From CAVSUZ01 sp963791885 (GTDB taxonomy: Bacteria > Pseudomonadota > Alphaproteobacteria > Acetobacterales > Acetobacteraceae): 64,000 nt of DNA. The stretch is taken from the NCBI GenBank assembly GCA_963791885.1, contig CAWBUL010000004.1:1116001-1180000 (forward strand), given 5' to 3'. Under the pieces are notes generated by a model, which was given only the letters and a program-made list of their open reading frames with translations, was not told the DNA's origin and made no database searches. This document shows positions 46,182-55,960 of the stretch, in pieces; position 1 is the first letter of the stretch, and each line of letters begins with the position of its first letter. The translations under genes were made by a program, and so were the position numbers.

Positions 46182-47945
46182 CTACAGATCGAGCTCGACC
46201 GCGGTTCTCGGCGTTGAGCAACAAATCAGCGCATTGCTTTCGGCGGGCGGGTCCAGCGGCTCAGGGGCGTACGTTAGTTCGCCTTCGACCAACCCGCTCT
46301 CGCAGTTGTGGCATACGCCTGATCGGCAGGCCCAACGCACGGGAACGGCGCAGGCTTCCGCCAGCTCGAGCAGACTGCCGAAGCGGGCGTCCCATGGCAC
46401 ACTCAGACCGCTTCGCAAGAACGTCACCATGGGTCCGCCGCCCGCAGGACCGTCAGGCCGGTGAGGCAAAGCCGCGGCGACGTTGGAGATGCCCGGCGTG
46501 AGAGTGGACGCGGGCCCGAACACTTCGGCGTGGACCTTGGGCCAGGGAACGCCCCATGCCGCCAGGCCTTGCTGGAAATCTTCGAGAAAGCGGGGCGGAC
46601 CGCACAGATAGAAATCAGCGTCCTGGGGAACCCCCAGCTCGTGAAGCAGCTCGATCGAGAGATGGCCCGGTCGATCGAAGTCCTGGCCGAGCGCATCTCC
46701 CGGTCCGGGCCGGCTGTACATCACACAGCGATGGGACGCCTGGAGCGCAACGAGCAAATCCTCCACCTCCTTGGCAAACGAATGGTGCGCCCGATCGCGG
46801 GCTGAATGCAGCCACCACACCGGCCGAGACACCACCGTGTTTGGTGCGCCCGCACCATGCAACATCGCCAGCATCGGCGTGACGCCGACACCGGCGCTGA
46901 TAAAGACGACGGGCGTCGCACCGGAAGCGAGCGTAAACGACCCACGAGGCGCGCTAATCTCCAGCCGACTGCCCGCCCGGACGCTTTGATGGAGAAAGCC
47001 GCTTGCGATGCCGCCCTCGTTCTTGACCCCAATACGATAGGTGGGGGTCCCGGGCGCACCGCACAGTGAATAGTTTCGTGTGACAGCAGGAGCGTTCGGG
47101 TCCGGTCTCATGCGGACCACGATGAATTGGCCCGGGAGCGCCGGTGGCAGCGGCGAACCGTCCTCGGCCGCGAGCTCGAACGACCGGACGTCCGCGCTTT
47201 CCTCGCGCGAAGCGACGACCGCGATCGAGCGAAAGCCACGCCACGCAGGGGGCGCCGACGCACCGAGGCCGAGGCCCGCATTGCCCGTTGTGCCCCCCGC
47301 TTCGGCAGCGGTGAGCAGCGCCTGCATCGAGCCCTGCCAATCCTTGCTGAGCGCCGGAATTCGGGTTGCGCGGCGCAAGGCGTCGAGCGGATGCTCCGCG
47401 GAGTAGAGAAGGGCATCGATCTCGGCGATGGTCATACGCTCCGGACCGTCGGAGAGCTTCTCAATCCGATCGCCGGCGCCGATCTCGCCTTCTTCGATGA
47501 CGCGGAAATAGAAACCGGGACGGTGGTGCGAAACCAGCAGCGCCGGAATCTCCGGATAGTTCAGTCTGATGCCGACCCGGTAGCAGGTGTCGCGTGGCTG
47601 GCTGACCTCGACGACGGCACCGCCGATCCTGAAGCGATCGCCGATGCAGACCTCGTTATCGGCGAGGCCCTCCACCGTGAGGTTCTCGCCGAAATTTCCC
47701 GCCTCAAGATCCGACCGCCCAAGATACTTCGCCCAGTAGCGGTAGGATTCGAGCTGGTACACCATAATCGCACGTTGCTCGCCGCCATGGCCTTGCAGGT
47801 CCCCTTGGCCGTCGCCATCAAGATTCAGACGGCGGGCGACAATCCGCCCCGTCACCGGACTCTTCCAGACCGCCGTCCGGACAGTCCTGCCCTGCCACGC
47901 GACGTCCTGCGGAAGTCCGACATTGACCGAAACGATCACGCCCAT
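46182..47945 (-). CDS. MOSC domain - FAD/NAD reductase - 2Fe-2S ferredoxin fusion
   Basis: 587 residues from the ATG at 47945. The MOSC domain (YiiM-like) carries the Cys of DTCYRVGIRL. A flavin reductase follows, with RNYSLCGAP and the NAD site ISAGVGVTPMLAML, and the C-terminus carries a plant-type ferredoxin cluster (CRSGVCHNCESG and ICCS). The layout fits a molybdenum-dependent reductase with its own electron chain, as proposed for N-hydroxylated compounds. Preceded by a half copy of the palindromic repeat. Confidence 0.9.
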   Translation of the reverse strand: MGVIVSVNVGLPQDVAWQGRTVRTAVWKSPVTGRIVARRLNLDGDGQGDLQGHGGEQRAIMVYQLESYRYWAKYLGRSDLEAGNFGENLTVEGLADNEVCIGDRFRIGGAVVEVSQPRDTCYRVGIRLNYPEIPALLVSHHRPGFYFRVIEEGEIGAGDRIEKLSDGPERMTIAEIDALLYSAEHPLDALRRATRIPALSKDWQGSMQALLTAAEAGGTTGNAGLGLGASAPPAWRGFRSIAVVASREESADVRSFELAAEDGSPLPPALPGQFIVVRMRPDPNAPAVTRNYSLCGAPGTPTYRIGVKNEGGIASGFLHQSVRAGSRLEISAPRGSFTLASGATPVVFISAGVGVTPMLAMLHGAGAPNTVVSRPVWWLHSARDRAHHSFAKEVEDLLVALQASHRCVMYSRPGPGDALGQDFDRPGHLSIELLHELGVPQDADFYLCGPPRFLEDFQQGLAAWGVPWPKVHAEVFGPASTLTPGISNVAAALPHRPDGPAGGGPMVTFLRSGLSVPWDARFGSLLELAEACAVPVRWACRSGVCHNCESGLVEGELTYAPEPLDPPAESNALICCSTPRTAVELDL

Positions 47946-47968
47946 CGTGGAACTCCGGTGACGTATCC

Positions 47969-47988
47969 AGAGCGCGCGAATCTCGCTC
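47969..47988. repeat. Half copy of the REP-like element
   Basis: The right arm only, AGAGCGCGCGAATCTCGCTC, about 24 bp upstream of the MOSC-fusion start codon. The left arm is missing, so it cannot form the full hairpin. Confidence 0.6.
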
Positions 47989-48187
47989 CGAAAAAAAGAG
48001 CCTGAAACTACTCTACCCCATCTCAGCAACGGCGAGCAGCATCATTCCTCATCGGGAGGTGGTGCGAGAGCCATCGAATGCAGAAACAAGTCGACACAGC
48101 GAGATCCGGGTCGAAATGGCGTTCGAAGGAGCACTTGGCAGCTTGGGGATTTTCCAGTTCGCTACCACAACACCGTGGGCACCTGTC

Positions 48188-49210
48188 ATGAAGAACATCG
48201 GTTTTCTTTCGTTCGGGCATTGGACGAACGCGTCCCAATCCCAGGCAGGTTCAGCCGCGGACGTGCTGCTGCAGTCCATCGACCTCGCAGTCGCGGCCGA
48301 AGAACTGGGCGCAGATGGGGCGTATTTCCGGGTCCATCACTTCGCGCGCCAGCTTGCCTCGCCGTTTCCCTTGCTGGCGGCAGTCGGCGTGAAGACCACG
48401 CGCATAGAGATCGGCACTGCAGTGATCGACATGCGTTACGAAAACCCATTTTACATGGCCGAGACCGCGGGCGCCGCGGACCTCATTGCCGGCGGCCGTT
48501 TGCAGCTCGGCATCAGTCGCGGCTCGCCGGAGCAGGTGATCGCGGGCTGGCGCTATTTCGGCTACCGGCCGATGGAGGGTGAGACCGACGCCGATATGGG
48601 ACGCCGGCATGCCGAGGTGTTCTTCGACCTACTCCAGGGCAAAGGCTTCGCGGAGCCGAACCCGCGGCCGATGTTTCAGAACCCACCTGGCCTCCTGCGC
48701 CTGGAGCCATACTCCGAAGGGCTCCGCGATCGGATCTGGTGGGGATCCGGCTCCAACGCGACGGCGGTCTGGGCGGCTAAACTTGGCATGAACCTGCAGG
48801 CCTCGACATTGAAGAACGACGAAACCGGCGAGCCTTTTCACGTTCAGCAAGCCGCTCAGATCCGAGCGTTCCGCGATGCGTGGAAGGAGGCCGGCCATGC
48901 GCGCGAGCCCAGGGCCTCGGTCAGCCGCAGCATCTTTGCGTTGGTGGATGACAGGGATCGCGCCTATTTCGGACATAGCGCAGATGAGGGCGACTCTCTC
49001 GGCTTCATCGACCCAACAACGCGGTCGATCTTTGGTCGGAGTTATGCGGCCGAGCCGGACAAACTGATCGAGCAACTTAGGCAGGACGAGGCGATCGCCG
49101 AAGCAGACACGCTGCTGTTGACGGTCCCCAATCAGCTTGGTGTGGAATACAACGCCCATGTCATGGACGCGATCCTGACCCACATCGCGCCGGCGCTCGG
49201 CTGGCGGTGA
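48188..49210 (+). CDS. LLM-class flavin-dependent oxidoreductase
   Basis: 340 residues from the ATG at 48188 (MKNIGFLSFGHW). Luciferase-like TIM-barrel signature (ELGADGAYFRVHHFARQLA, IEIGTAVIDMRYENPF). FMN- or F420-linked monooxygenase or reductase of unknown substrate. The frame extends 43 codons upstream without better features. Divergent from the MOSC fusion gene. Confidence 0.87.
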   Translation: MKNIGFLSFGHWTNASQSQAGSAADVLLQSIDLAVAAEELGADGAYFRVHHFARQLASPFPLLAAVGVKTTRIEIGTAVIDMRYENPFYMAETAGAADLIAGGRLQLGISRGSPEQVIAGWRYFGYRPMEGETDADMGRRHAEVFFDLLQGKGFAEPNPRPMFQNPPGLLRLEPYSEGLRDRIWWGSGSNATAVWAAKLGMNLQASTLKNDETGEPFHVQQAAQIRAFRDAWKEAGHAREPRASVSRSIFALVDDRDRAYFGHSADEGDSLGFIDPTTRSIFGRSYAAEPDKLIEQLRQDEAIAEADTLLLTVPNQLGVEYNAHVMDAILTHIAPALGWR

Positions 49211-49337
49211 GTGTCGGGGCCGAAGTGGGGCGCTTCGTTGTCGCCGTGCGGGAATGACGATAGGGTCGCTTCCTGGAAAAGCGAGAGGCGTCAGCATGAG
49301 TGCCATCACCCCGTCTGCTGCAGCCGCCTGACCCGAC

Positions 49338-50333
49338 ATGCAGCATGTAAATCTTGGCCGCACCGGCCTGCGCGTGTCACGGCTCTGTCTGGGCACGATG
49401 ACCTTCGGTCTGCAGTGTGACGAAGGGCGCAGTCACGCCATTCTGGATGCTGCGGCCGAAGGGGGTATCGACTTCATCGATACCGCCAATGTCTATCCGC
49501 TTGGTGGCGACCAGAGTACCAAGGGACGCACCGAGGAAATCGTCGGCCGTTGGCTGAAAGGCCGGCGCGATCAATTCATCATTGCGACCAAATGCGTCGG
49601 TGTCATGGGACCGAAACCCTGGGAGCAGGGCATGTCCCGCAAGCACATACTCGACGCGATCGAGGGGTCGCTCCGTCGTCTCGGTACCGACTACGTCGAT
49701 CTGTATCAGCTGCACGGGTACGACGCCAATACGCCAATCGATGAAGCGTTGGTTGCGCTCGACATGGTGGTGCAGAGCGGCAAGGCGCGCTATGTGGGCG
49801 TGTCCAACTGGCTTGCTCACCGTGTTGCGCGTGCTCTCGGGCGCTCTGAGCTGAAGAACATCACGCGGATCGACTCAGTGCAGCCGCGCTATAATCTGTT
49901 GTTCCGCAGCTTCGAGCGTGATCTGCTGCCACTCTGCGCCGAAGAGAAGATCGCGGTCATACCCTATAATCCGCTGGCGGGCGGCCTGCTGACCGGCAAG
50001 CATCGCCATGACGCGCCACCGCCGGAAGGGACGCGCTTCACGCTCGGCTCTGCTGCCGCGCGCTATCAGAAGCGTTACTGGAATGAGCGGGAATTCGCGA
50101 CTGTCGAAGCGTTGCGGGCTATCGGCAATGAGGCCGGCATGAGCATGGCCACGATGGCGGTCGCCTGGGTGCTGGCAAACCCGGCTATCACTGCGCCGAT
50201 CGTCGGGGCCAGCCGTCCGGAGCAGCTCAAGGACAGCCTCGCGGCCGCGGAACTGGGAGGATTGCCAGGGGATCTCAAAGCGAGGCTGGATGAGATCACA
50301 CACGGCTGGCGTTCTGTCGATGCCGATCGTTAA
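49338..50333 (+). CDS. Aldo/keto reductase
   Basis: 331 residues. The catalytic tetrad is visible: Asp and Tyr in FIDTANVYPLGG, Lys in IATKCV and His in YQLHGYD. NADPH site near the C-terminus (PIVGASRPEQLKDSL). It reduces aldehydes or ketones; the substrate is not known. Confidence 0.92.
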   Translation: MQHVNLGRTGLRVSRLCLGTMTFGLQCDEGRSHAILDAAAEGGIDFIDTANVYPLGGDQSTKGRTEEIVGRWLKGRRDQFIIATKCVGVMGPKPWEQGMSRKHILDAIEGSLRRLGTDYVDLYQLHGYDANTPIDEALVALDMVVQSGKARYVGVSNWLAHRVARALGRSELKNITRIDSVQPRYNLLFRSFERDLLPLCAEEKIAVIPYNPLAGGLLTGKHRHDAPPPEGTRFTLGSAAARYQKRYWNEREFATVEALRAIGNEAGMSMATMAVAWVLANPAITAPIVGASRPEQLKDSLAAAELGGLPGDLKARLDEITHGWRSVDADR

Positions 50334-50432
50334 CGCCGCCTTCGCCTCGGATCACTCGGTGCGGGCACGGTTCGGCACGGCGTGACGATGGCCATTGGCG
50401 GTCGCTTTCCACTGACACTCGCGCCTCAAACC

Positions 50433-52619
50433 TCACGCGCGTTCGACAAACCGATCCAGCACCCGCTTCTCCCCGGCCTTGTCGAATGAAATATCCAGCC
50501 GGTCGTCCTCCGTGCTGGTCACCGTCCCGTAGCCGAACTTCTGGTGAAAAACCCGGGCACCCACCGGGATCGCATCCTCCCGAGCAGGGCGCCCAGGCTG
50601 CTCCCACGCCTCGATCGTACGAGGCCGACGCGCCATCATCGGGAACTGCGTTGGAAACGCCGGCGCCGCCATCAACCGAGCCTGCCGTTCCAGTGCCGCC
50701 GACCCCACACGTTCAATCACCTCATCCGGCAATTCCTCGATGAACCTGCTCGGAATGCTGCTCTGCCAATTCGCATACACGCGGCGGTTGGCGGCGTAGC
50801 TGATGATGGCGCGCCGGCGAGCGCGTGTGATGCCGACATAAGCCAGCCGCCGCTCCTCCTCCAACCCTTTCGCGCCGCTTTCATCCAGTGCGCGCTGGTT
50901 GGGAAACAACCCTTCCTCCCAGCCCGGCAAGAACACCGTGTCGAATTCCAACCCCTTCGCACCGTGCAGCGTCATCAACGACAGACGGTCGCCCTCCGCG
51001 TTCTCCTCGTTCTCCATCACCAGGGCGATGTGATCCAGGAAGCCCGCCAGCGTTTCGAATTCCGCCAGCGCGCGCACCAACTCCTTCAGGTTCTCCAGCC
51101 GGCCCGGAGCTTCCGGCGAGCGATCCTTCTGCCACATCTCGGTATAGCCGCTCTCGTCCAGCAGCGTCGCCAGCGTGACCACATGCCCGTCGCGGGGCAG
51201 CATCTCCCGCCACCGCGCGAAGCCCTTCAGCAGATCACCAACGCCCTCGCGTACCTTCCCCTTCAGTCCGCCCGTCGCGATCAGCCGTTCGGCCGCGCCC
51301 GATAGCGGTATTTCCTCCGCCCGTGCCGCCTCGTGCATCGCCCGCAGCCCCGCTTCGCCCACCCCACGCCGAGGCACATTCACGATGCGCTCGAACGCCA
51401 GATCGTCCGCCGGCTGCACCAGCACGCGCATATACGCGACCGCATCCCGGATCTCCTGCCGCTCATAGAAGCGCAGGCCACCGACGACACGGTACGGAAT
51501 GCCCAAATTGATCAGCCGCTCCTCGAACGCCCGAGTCTGAAACCCGGCGCGCACCAGCACCGCCATCTCACTCAGCGGATGACCATCGCGCCGAAGCGCC
51601 TCGGCCTTCTCGCCGACCATCCGCGCTTCTTCATCCGAATCCCACAGCCCCAGCACCGACACCTGCTCGCCGCTCGCATCGGTGCGGCCCGGACGCAGCG
51701 TCTTGCCCAGCCGCCCTTCGTTGTGAGCGATCAGGCCCGAGGCAGCCGCAAGGATCGGCGCTGTCGATCGGTAATTCGCCTCCAGCCGCACGATCTTCGC
51801 GCCGGGAAAGTCCTTCTCGAAACGCAGGATGTTCTCCACCTCCGCGCCGCGCCACGAGTAGATGGATTGGTCGTCGTCTCCCACGCAGCAGATGTTGCGA
51901 TGGGCCTGCGCCAGCAGCCGCAGCCACAAATACTGCACCAGGTTCGTGTCCTGATACTCATCGACCAGAACATAGCGGAACGCATGATGATACTGCGCCA
52001 GGATGTCTTCTTCGCTGCGTAGCAACTCCGTCATGTGCAGCAACAGATCGCCGAAATCGGTGGCGTTCAGCGCCTTCAGCCGAGCCTGATACGCACTATA
52101 AATCTCCAGCGCGCGGCCATCGGCGAACTCGCTCGTGTCGGCCGCGCCGACCCGGGCCGGCGTCATCCCACGGTCCTTCCACCGCTGGATCACCGCCATC
52201 ATGCCCGGTGGCTGCCACCGCCGCACATCGATCCGCTCCGCTTCCATCACCTGCTTCAGCAGGCGCATCTGGTCGTCGGCGTCCAGGATCGAGAAATTAG
52301 AAGAAAGCCCGACACGCTCGGCATGCCGGCGCAGCATGCGCGCGCACAGCGCATGGAACGTGCCGAGCCATAGCCCTTCCACCGGCCGTCCGAGGATCGC
52401 GGACACACGCTCCCGCATCTCCCGCGCCGCCTTGTTGGTGAAAGTTACGGCCAGAACCTGATTCGGAAACGCCCGGTTCTGCATCAGGATATGCGCGAAG
52501 CGCGTGGTCAGGACCCGCGTCTTGCCCGTGCCGGCTCCCGCTAGCACCAGCACAGGTCCGTCCGTCGCTTCGACCGCTTCGCGCTGCTCGGCGTTCAGCC
52601 GAGCCAGATAGTCCGCCAT
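50433..52619 (-). CDS. uvrD: UvrD/PcrA-type superfamily 1 helicase
   Basis: 728 residues from the ATG at 52619. Walker A AGAGTGKTRVL, Walker B LVDEYQDTN, the QSIYSWRGAE motif, and the late motif VGITRARRRAIIS. An ATP-dependent 3'-5' DNA helicase of nucleotide excision and mismatch repair. Overlaps the metF stop by one base. The UvrD and PcrA names cannot be separated from sequence alone. Confidence 0.93.
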   Translation of the reverse strand: MADYLARLNAEQREAVEATDGPVLVLAGAGTGKTRVLTTRFAHILMQNRAFPNQVLAVTFTNKAAREMRERVSAILGRPVEGLWLGTFHALCARMLRRHAERVGLSSNFSILDADDQMRLLKQVMEAERIDVRRWQPPGMMAVIQRWKDRGMTPARVGAADTSEFADGRALEIYSAYQARLKALNATDFGDLLLHMTELLRSEEDILAQYHHAFRYVLVDEYQDTNLVQYLWLRLLAQAHRNICCVGDDDQSIYSWRGAEVENILRFEKDFPGAKIVRLEANYRSTAPILAAASGLIAHNEGRLGKTLRPGRTDASGEQVSVLGLWDSDEEARMVGEKAEALRRDGHPLSEMAVLVRAGFQTRAFEERLINLGIPYRVVGGLRFYERQEIRDAVAYMRVLVQPADDLAFERIVNVPRRGVGEAGLRAMHEAARAEEIPLSGAAERLIATGGLKGKVREGVGDLLKGFARWREMLPRDGHVVTLATLLDESGYTEMWQKDRSPEAPGRLENLKELVRALAEFETLAGFLDHIALVMENEENAEGDRLSLMTLHGAKGLEFDTVFLPGWEEGLFPNQRALDESGAKGLEEERRLAYVGITRARRRAIISYAANRRVYANWQSSIPSRFIEELPDEVIERVGSAALERQARLMAAPAFPTQFPMMARRPRTIEAWEQPGRPAREDAIPVGARVFHQKFGYGTVTSTEDDRLDISFDKAGEKRVLDRFVERA

Positions 52620-53575
52620 CAAACCCCGTTCGTCGCTCGCACGCCCAGGATATGGGCAATCGCACGAGTCAGTTCCGGCCGGTTCAACGTGTAAAAGTGG
52701 AACTCATCAACCCCATTCACCTGCAGCAACCGCACCTGCTCGGCTGCCACGACGGCCGCAACCATGCGGCGAAGCTCGGGATCGTCCTCGCCCAGCCCCT
52801 CAAACATCGCGGCGAGCCAGCTCGGTATGCTGGCGCCGCACATGGCCGACATGCGCTGCAGACCCGCTATGTTGGTCACCGGCATGATCCCCGGCACGAT
52901 CGGCGCGGCGATTCCCGCAGCCAGGCACTTGTCCAGGAATCGAAGGAACACCGAGGCATCAAAGAAGAATTGGGTGATCGCCCGGCTCGCCCCGGCATCC
53001 AGCTTGCGCTTCAGGTTGTCCAGGTCGGCGTCCGGGCTGAGTGCCTGCGGATGCATCTCGGGATAGGCGGCCACCGAAATCTCGAACGGCGCGACTCGCA
53101 GCAGCCCTGCGACCAGATCGGCCGCATACGCGTACCCGTCCGGATGAGGTTCATACCCCTGGCCCGGGGGCGGATCCCCACGCAGCGCCACGATGTGGCG
53201 GACACCCGCTTCCCAATACTGCCGCGCCACCTCGTCCACCTCCGCGCGGGAGGCGCCCACGCAGGTCAGGTGCGCGGCGGGCGTCAGGCTCGTCTCCTGC
53301 AGCATGCGGACCAGCGTCGCATGGGTGCGCGTCTGCGTGGTTCCCCCCGCGCCATACGTCACCGATACGAACCGGGGGCGCAACGGCTCCAGCTTGCGAA
53401 TGCAGGTCCAAAGTTGGGTCTCCAGCGCCTCCGTCCGAGGAGGAAAGAACTCGAACGAGAGCTGAGGCATGGCCTTGGCGCTCAACGGTTCCGGCAGGCC
53501 GGCAACCCGCGGGTTGGTCAGCCAGCGCTCCAGGGTCGGGCGGACGCTCAGCGAATCCTGCATCATGCCGTTCAT
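52619..53575 (-). CDS. metF: 5,10-methylenetetrahydrofolate reductase
   Basis: 318 residues. SFEFFPPRTEALE at the N-terminus, VTYGAGGTTQTRTHATL, HIVALRGDPP and the C-terminal DEFHFYTLNRPELT are those of the flavoprotein MetF. It makes 5-methyl-THF for methionine synthesis. Its stop overlaps the helicase start, so the two are co-transcribed. 284 bp without a gene separate it from the divergent mlaA. Confidence 0.95.
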   Translation of the reverse strand: MNGMMQDSLSVRPTLERWLTNPRVAGLPEPLSAKAMPQLSFEFFPPRTEALETQLWTCIRKLEPLRPRFVSVTYGAGGTTQTRTHATLVRMLQETSLTPAAHLTCVGASRAEVDEVARQYWEAGVRHIVALRGDPPPGQGYEPHPDGYAYAADLVAGLLRVAPFEISVAAYPEMHPQALSPDADLDNLKRKLDAGASRAITQFFFDASVFLRFLDKCLAAGIAAPIVPGIMPVTNIAGLQRMSAMCGASIPSWLAAMFEGLGEDDPELRRMVAAVVAAEQVRLLQVNGVDEFHFYTLNRPELTRAIAHILGVRATNGV

Positions 53576-53859
53576 TTGCCGGATTCCCCGCCGCCCGCAA
53601 GCAATATACCAGGTCTCGGCGACCCCAGGACTCGCCGAGACTTGGCATGAGCGCCGGGTTCGGGGGCGGAGGAGGCCGTGCGCGAAACAGAAAAGCTTCT
53701 GCCATAGGTCGCGGTCACCGACCCATGGCAGAAGAACGGATTGCGGATCATGGACCGCATGCTACAACCGGATCACGAAAACATTAACCTCTTGGTGTTC
53801 CAATCCGTGGCGCGTCGCGTCATTGCTGCGACAGCAACCACCGTACCCGCAGGAGACCG

Positions 53860-54678
53860 ATGTCAGGGAGATCCATAATTCAGGGATTCCGCCGTACTCT
53901 GCCATTTGTCTGCATGGCCGCGCTGAGCCTCGCCCTGTCCGCTTGCGCCACGCGCCCGCCGGCCTCGAATCCCGCCGCCCTCGCGGAGTACCAGCAAACG
54001 GATGATCCGCTGGAGCCGACGAACAGGGTTCTCTACAAGGTCAACACCGCGCTCGACACCTATGTCCTCCGTCCGGCGGCCGTCGCCTACGTCCACGTCT
54101 TGCCCGAAGCCGTGCGCAACGCCATCCACAACGAACTCACCAATCTCTCCACGCCCGTCCAGCTCGGAAACGATATTCTGGAGGCCAAGCCGCACAACGC
54201 GGGCACGACGCTCATGCGAATGATCATCAACACCACCGCCGGCGGACTGGGCTTGTTCGATCCCGCAACCGGATGGGGCTATCCGAATCACGACACCGAT
54301 TTCGGCGTGACCATGGCGATCTGGGGCTCGCCGCCGGGACCGTTCCTGTTCCTGCCCCTCCTCGGTCCCACGAATCCGCGCGACGCCGTCGGCCGCGGGG
54401 TGGACATCGTCGCCGATCCGGTCGGCCGCGTCGGCCAGGGCGCGGCGGTCACCGCCGCCAACTGGGGGCGCTTCGGTGTCACCGTGGTGGATGCGCGGTC
54501 CCGTGTCCTCGGCGATATCAATTCGATCAAGAAAACGGCCCTGGACCCCTACGCAACGTTCCGCAGCCTCTATCGCCAGCACCGGGAAGCGCAGATCGAG
54601 GAAATCCGCTCCTCCAATCAACATACGGTGCCCGCGTGGTTCCCCGCGCCGGCCCAACCCCCTACTTCGGCCCAATGA
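53860..54678 (+). CDS. mlaA: MlaA/VacJ outer-membrane lipid-asymmetry lipoprotein
   Basis: 272 residues. Lipoprotein signal with lipobox LSAC, then DPLEPTNRVLYKVN and the conserved GLGLFDPATGWGYPNHDTDFG region. It removes mislocalised phospholipids from the outer leaflet of the outer membrane. mlaC follows after 16 nt; the MlaFEDB inner-membrane part is elsewhere. Confidence 0.94.
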   Translation: MSGRSIIQGFRRTLPFVCMAALSLALSACATRPPASNPAALAEYQQTDDPLEPTNRVLYKVNTALDTYVLRPAAVAYVHVLPEAVRNAIHNELTNLSTPVQLGNDILEAKPHNAGTTLMRMIINTTAGGLGLFDPATGWGYPNHDTDFGVTMAIWGSPPGPFLFLPLLGPTNPRDAVGRGVDIVADPVGRVGQGAAVTAANWGRFGVTVVDARSRVLGDINSIKKTALDPYATFRSLYRQHREAQIEEIRSSNQHTVPAWFPAPAQPPTSAQ

Positions 54679-54694
54679 TGTTTAGCGAGACTGA

Positions 54695-55300
54695 ATGATG
54701 ATTTCACGCCGGCTTGTCTTTGTTCTTGCTCTAATCCTCGGTTCCGTCCCCGTTCTGATGCGGCCGGCAGCGGCCCAAACGTCCCAGCAGGCGTCGGACT
54801 TCATCCGCCAGACCGGCGAGGCACTGGTCCAGATCGTCAACGGCAACACCTCCACGGCTGACAAGGCCCAGCAGCTCCAGACCGTCGTCAATCAGCGGGT
54901 GGACGTGGATGGGATCGCCCGTTTCGTGCTGGGCCGTTTCTGGCGCGTCGCCACGCCGGAACAGCAACAACAGTATCTCGGCCTGTTCCGCCGGGTCCTG
55001 GAAGTCAGCATCGATGCCAAGCTGGGTGAGTATAAGGGCGTCGCATTCGTGATCGGCCGTACCACCCCGTCGGAGGGCGGACAGCTCGTTTCCACCGTCA
55101 TCAACCGCCCCGGCCAGGCGCCCGCCAACGTCGACTGGCTGGTCCAGGACGTGGGGGGATCGCCCAAGATCATGGACGTCGTGGCGGAAGGTACCTCGCT
55201 CCGGCTGACCCAGCGCGCCGACTATGCGTCCTTCATTGTTCACAACAATGACAGCATCCAGGCGCTGCTCGAGGCGATGCGCCGCCAGGTCAGCAGCTGA
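54695..55300 (+). CDS. mlaC: MlaC-type periplasmic phospholipid-binding protein
   Basis: 201 residues with a signal peptide (ending RPAAAQ) and an MlaC/Ttg2D body (GIARFVLGRFWR, TPEQQQQYLGLFRR, then VSTVINRPG and DWLV). It ferries phospholipids between MlaA and the inner-membrane complex. ATG at 54695; a second ATG follows immediately. Confidence 0.92.
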   Translation: MMISRRLVFVLALILGSVPVLMRPAAAQTSQQASDFIRQTGEALVQIVNGNTSTADKAQQLQTVVNQRVDVDGIARFVLGRFWRVATPEQQQQYLGLFRRVLEVSIDAKLGEYKGVAFVIGRTTPSEGGQLVSTVINRPGQAPANVDWLVQDVGGSPKIMDVVAEGTSLRLTQRADYASFIVHNNDSIQALLEAMRRQVSS

Positions 55301-55366
55301 CCTTAGTGTCCTGCCCCTGAAGTTCGCCGCCTTAAGGGGCGAACGGAGGGGATCAGCAGGCCACTT

Positions 55367-55669
55367 CTAGCGGCAGACCAGCGGGAGTCGGGGGTGAAAG
55401 TGCCCAATCGGACTGCCCTCGCTCCCTGATCCCAACCCGACGTGATGGCGGTTGCATCCGCCGAGTTCGTAACGCTGCCCGTTAATGCGATAGACTTGGT
55501 CGCATTGCTCAGCACCCTTCGCCTGCACAGCCGCGGATGAAAGGTCCACGACGCTACTCACGCGAAACGCGGCGCCCCCGTCCGCCGGTTGGCACGTCAG
55601 ACTGGCAGCACGAACCTCCGTGCCGGTAAAAGCGCAGCCCAGGGCAGCCACGATAAACATGTGTCTCAT
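55367..55669 (-). CDS. Small secreted hypothetical protein
   Basis: 100 residues with a signal peptide (MRHMFIVAALGCAFTGTEVRA) and a Cys-containing mature part. Not recognised. Convergent with mlaC and upstream of the divergent rpmH promoter region. Codon pattern and signal peptide support it being real, but conservation is unknown. Confidence 0.5.
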   Translation of the reverse strand: MRHMFIVAALGCAFTGTEVRAASLTCQPADGGAAFRVSSVVDLSSAAVQAKGAEQCDQVYRINGQRYELGGCNRHHVGLGSGSEGSPIGHFHPRLPLVCR

Positions 55670-55721
55670 GTCCTGACCGCTCTACCGGCCCAAGAACGGC
55701 CTCGCAATCGGGCACCCCGGA

Positions 55722-55750
55722 TTGACCGCCCCACAACCCACCCCTATAAG
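55722..55750 (+). promoter_or_regulatory. Sigma-70 promoter of the rpmH-rnpA-yidD-yidC operon
   Basis: TTGACC at 55722-55727 and TATAAG at 55745-55750 with exactly 17 bp between them, ending 61 bp before the rpmH start. A strong housekeeping promoter is expected here. Confidence 0.7.
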
Positions 55751-55756
55751 CCGCCG

Positions 55757-55801
55757 CCTGCCGGGGGCCCCGCAGGTCGGGTGCGGCCCCCTTCTTCTAT
55801 T
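55757..55801 (+). promoter_or_regulatory. rpmH leader with mutually exclusive hairpins
   Basis: GGGGGCC (55763-55769) pairs with GGCCCCC (55785-55791), followed by TTCTTCTATT, like a terminator. An upstream hairpin using CCTGC (55757-55761) and GCAGG (55772-55776) would occupy the same G-run and prevent it. This is a possible attenuator of the ribosomal operon; there is no experimental support. Confidence 0.45.
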
Positions 55802-55811
55802 GGAGAGCGTC

Positions 55812-55946
55812 GTGAAGCGCACCTATCAACCCTCGAAGCTCGTCCGTAAGCGCCGCCACGGATTCCGCGCCCGCATGGCCACCGTCGGTGGGCGCAAGGT
55901 GCTGGCCAATCGCCGCGCTAAGGGCCGCAAGCGCCTGTCAGCATAG
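55812..55946 (+). CDS. rpmH: Ribosomal protein bL34
   Basis: 44 residues from the GTG at 55812 (VKRTYQPSKLVRKRRHGFRA), with GGAGA upstream. Essential large-subunit protein, first gene of the conserved block that continues with rnpA, yidD and yidC. Confidence 0.97.
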   Translation: MKRTYQPSKLVRKRRHGFRARMATVGGRKVLANRRAKGRKRLSA

Positions 55947-55960
55947 GTGCCGCGCGGGCC

